The notes below the pieces were generated by a model. That model was not told the DNA's origin, searched no databases, and was given only the letters and a program-made list of their open reading frames with translations. 16,510 nucleotides of DNA from Flavobacteriales bacterium UBA7443 (GTDB lineage Bacteria > Bacteroidota > Bacteroidia > Flavobacteriales_D > Sanyastnellaceae): contig DLQB01000106.1 in assembly GCA_002477505.1 (NCBI GenBank), forward strand, positions 9,715-26,224, in the 5' to 3' direction. This document shows, piece after piece, positions 15,122 through 16,510 of this stretch (position 1 is the first letter of the stretch; each line of letters begins with the position of its first letter). The position numbers and the translations under genes are program-made.

Positions 15122-16018
15122 TTGAACCACACCCAATCACCCGTTGAAGGATTCCTCGATTTCTTGGAAAAAGAGAAAAGAGGAAGCGTTCATACATTGC
15201 GATGTTATCGTTCCGATTTGAATCAATTGCACCGATTCATGGACGAGCATTACGCATGTGTGGATTTGCTTAGTGTGAAGTCGGAATGGTTGCGCGGATA
15301 TGTTGTGGAGATGATGAGGCTGGGCAAGGCGCCGAGAACCATTCACCGCAAAGTGAGCGCTTACCGAACATTTGTCCGCTATGCCAAAAGACAAGGATTA
15401 ATGACCGTTGATCCTGCGGATGCAATTGTGCTTCCCAAGCTATCAAAGTCCATTCCTCAAGTTGTTCCAGAGCGAGCGATGCGTGAAATGTTTGATGAAT
15501 CTGTTTTTGCAGAAGATTGGAAAGGGCGCAGAGACAGAGGCATTATAGCGTTGATGTATGAAACGGGTGTTCGCCTCAGTGAATTGATTGGATTAAATGT
15601 TGAGGATATGCATACGGAAAGGGGGGAATTGCGCGTTATGGGAAAAGGATTCAAAGAACGTATCATTCCGTTGCTTCCTGAGACCATGAAATGCATCCAA
15701 AGCCACATCGAAGAGCGACCTTTTCAATCGCGGCATTTGTTCATTACCGATGCAGGGCGATCGCTCTATCCCTCGTTCGTGTACAGACGCGTTCGGCATT
15801 ACTTGTCGCTCGTGAGCTCGCTTCAAAAGACCAGTCCACACATCCTTCGTCACACTTTTGCTACGCATCTGCTCAATCGAGGTGCTGAGTTGGCGGCAGT
15901 CAAGGATATGCTCGGTCATGCATCGTTGAGTTCAACGCAGGTTTATACACACCAGTCCCTCGCGCGTCTCAAAGAAGTGCATTCGGATAGTCCTTTGGAT
16001 AAACGTCCAAAAGATTAA
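15122..16018 (+). CDS. xerC: Tyrosine recombinase, XerC/XerD family
   Basis: A 298-residue site-specific recombinase of the type that resolves chromosome dimers at dif before division. The N-terminal SAM-like core-binding domain (about 1-100) is followed by the catalytic domain. The full catalytic set is visible: R151 (TGVRLSEL), K175 (GKGFKER), H240 and R243 (HILRHTFATHL), H266 (LGHASLSSTQ) and nucleophile Y275 (VYTH). Length and lack of extra domains fit housekeeping Xer proteins rather than phage or transposon integrases. XerC or XerD cannot be told apart here; the symbol is provisional. The start is TTG at 15122; no ATG occurs in frame until residue 40, which would remove much of the binding domain. 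The start lies 6 bases after the rpsU terminator T-run and I find no promoter between, an unusual arrangement. hpf follows after 8 bases. Confidence 0.92.
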   Translation: MNHTQSPVEGFLDFLEKEKRGSVHTLRCYRSDLNQLHRFMDEHYACVDLLSVKSEWLRGYVVEMMRLGKAPRTIHRKVSAYRTFVRYAKRQGLMTVDPADAIVLPKLSKSIPQVVPERAMREMFDESVFAEDWKGRRDRGIIALMYETGVRLSELIGLNVEDMHTERGELRVMGKGFKERIIPLLPETMKCIQSHIEERPFQSRHLFITDAGRSLYPSFVYRRVRHYLSLVSSLQKTSPHILRHTFATHLLNRGAELAAVKDMLGHASLSSTQVYTHQSLARLKEVHSDSPLDKRPKD

Positions 16019-16026
16019 CATTAAAC

Positions 16027-16335
16027 ATGCACATGCAAGTACAAATACACTCCATTCATTTTGATGCCGACGAACGACTCGTTGCGTTTGTTGAAGGCAA
16101 AGTATCCAAGTTGAATACGTTTCACGATCAAATTATCAATTGCGAGGTATTCCTTCGGATTGAAAAAAATGATGTTCGCGAAAACAAGGTTGCAGAAGTG
16201 AAGATTCACGTCCCTGGCGCTGATTTTTTTGCAAAAAGACGTTCATCGAGTTTTGAAGCATCTGTGGATGATGCTCTAGATGCCATTCGACGTCAAATTC
16301 TCAAGCAGAAAAAGGTCCGGACTGCTGTTGCTTAA
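16027..16335 (+). CDS. hpf: Ribosome hibernation-promoting factor, short form (HPF/RaiA family)
   Basis: Binds the decoding channel of the 30S subunit in stationary phase, blocking tRNA and mRNA and preserving or dimerising idle ribosomes. The 102 residues match the single S30AE domain: VQIHSIHFDADERLVAFVEGKVSKL at the start, VFLRIEKND, KVAEVKIHVPG, FFAKRRSSSFEASVDDALDAIRRQI, and a basic tail. It lacks the C-terminal dimerisation domain of long HPF. The ATG at 16027 lies 8 bases after the recombinase stop; ATG at 16033 would remove only two residues. It sits between rpsU and a tRNA, a translation-related neighbourhood. No promoter of its own is evident, so it probably shares the transcript of the recombinase. 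Confidence 0.93.
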   Translation: MHMQVQIHSIHFDADERLVAFVEGKVSKLNTFHDQIINCEVFLRIEKNDVRENKVAEVKIHVPGADFFAKRRSSSFEASVDDALDAIRRQILKQKKVRTAVA

Positions 16336-16361
16336 GTAGCAGAAAATCAGCTTGTTGGCGA

Positions 16362-16380
16362 TTGCGATTGAATATCGCAA
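16362..16380 (+). other. Hairpin TTGCGAT-tgaat-ATCGCAA after hpf
   Basis: A perfect 7-base stem with a 5-base loop lies 26 bases after the hpf stop. No T-run follows, so it is not a standard intrinsic terminator; it could be a 3' end-stabilising structure or a protein site upstream of the tRNA promoter. Confidence 0.3.
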
Positions 16381-16399
16381 CGAAAAGATGCGCAAGCCC

Positions 16400-16430
16400 C
16401 TTGTTACCACAAGATTCTTTCTTACATTTG
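16400..16430 (+). promoter_or_regulatory. Promoter of the tRNA operon
   Basis: CTTG at 16400-16403, a 19-base spacer and TACATTTG at 16423-16430 match the Bacteroidota promoter almost perfectly, with the same spacing as at rpsU. The predicted transcript starts near 16436, giving a leader of about 45 bases before the tRNA. Confidence 0.75.
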
Positions 16431-16463
16431 CCGTCCTGAAAACCGGGGCGATTCGTCTCCTCA

Positions 16464-16476
16464 GTTCTTTGAAAAG
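16464..16476 (+). promoter_or_regulatory. boxA-like antitermination element in the tRNA leader
   Basis: GTTCTTTGAAAAG resembles boxA (E. coli rrn form TGCTCTTTAACA), the RNA site bound by NusB-NusE, and similar TTCTTTGA motifs precede 16S rRNA genes in Bacteroidota. It lies within the predicted leader, ending 4 bases before the tRNA, as expected for a long untranslated tRNA transcript. Function is inferred from likeness and position. Confidence 0.45.
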
Positions 16477-16480
16477 TGAC

Positions 16481-16510
16481 GCCGATGTAGCTCAGTTGGC
16501 TAGAGCAGCT
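16481..16510 (+). tRNA. 3'-truncated tRNA gene, probably tRNA-Thr
   Basis: The first 30 bases of a tRNA run to the window edge: acceptor strand GCCGATG, the TA at positions 8-9, the D-stem GCTC/GAGC around the loop AGTTGGCTA, then A26 and the start of the anticodon stem (GCT). The anticodon lies outside, so identity is not read directly. The 5' half matches what I know of Bacteroidota tRNA-Thr(UGU), and in this phylum rpsU-xer-hpf is usually followed by a Thr-Tyr-Gly-Thr tRNA cluster and tuf. Confidence 0.8.

Noticed and set aside
15122..16018. Tyrosine recombinase as evidence of an integrated mobile element
   Set aside because: Length and catalytic motifs fit a housekeeping Xer protein, it sits in a syntenic translation block, and no attachment-site repeat or cargo genes flank it.
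16362..16380. Reading the hairpin after hpf as an intrinsic terminator
   Set aside because: No T-run follows; listed only as a hairpin of unknown role.

Overview
The window is a compact, almost entirely plus-strand stretch of a chromosome from a member of the Bacteroidota, most likely Flavobacteriia. The evidence for this is: a type IX secretion (T9SS) C-terminal sorting domain; a type III glutamine synthetase; a TPR/PD40/OmpA envelope protein; -7 promoter boxes of the Bacteroidota form TAnnTTTG; a release factor 1 with the FRASGAGGQ variant around GGQ; and the gene order rpsU - Xer recombinase - hpf - tRNA, which as I recall leads to tuf in this phylum. I cannot place it to genus. I see no insertion sequence, phage gene, CRISPR array or other sign of a mobile island. 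Layout: (1) 1-2163, the 3' part of a large secreted protein: the end of a LamG fold, a peptide-N-glycosidase F-like module, a CARDB/Ig-like region, a CUB-like adhesion module and a T9SS sorting domain. (2) 2300-4486, type III glutamine synthetase, alone between its own promoter, which has a striking C/G-rich palindrome, and a strong terminator. (3) 4645-10747, a tightly packed run: OmpA/PD40/TPR envelope protein, purM, prfA, pyrF and a two-helix potassium channel with an RCK domain. Gaps are 0, 8 and 9 bases, and the last junction is a 4-base overlap. (4) 10811-14800, a second run: sodium:alanine symporter (AGCS), helix-hairpin-helix protein, apt and acyl-CoA dehydrogenase. (5) 14864-16335, rpsU, its hairpin terminator, a Xer-type recombinase starting 6 bases after the terminator T-run, and hpf. 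(6) 16400-16510, a promoter, a boxA-like leader and the first 30 bases of a tRNA, probably tRNA-Thr. The genes are mostly housekeeping: nitrogen assimilation (glnN), purine synthesis and salvage (purM, apt), pyrimidine synthesis (pyrF), translation and ribosome hibernation (prfA, rpsU, hpf, tRNA), ion and amino-acid transport, and acyl-CoA or amino-acid catabolism. The items most worth a second look are not a new multi-gene system. They are the PNGase F-like protein that lacks two of the three known catalytic acids, two candidate operators (in the glnN promoter and upstream of rpsU), the rpsU terminator sitting against the recombinase start codon, and the boxA-like tRNA leader.
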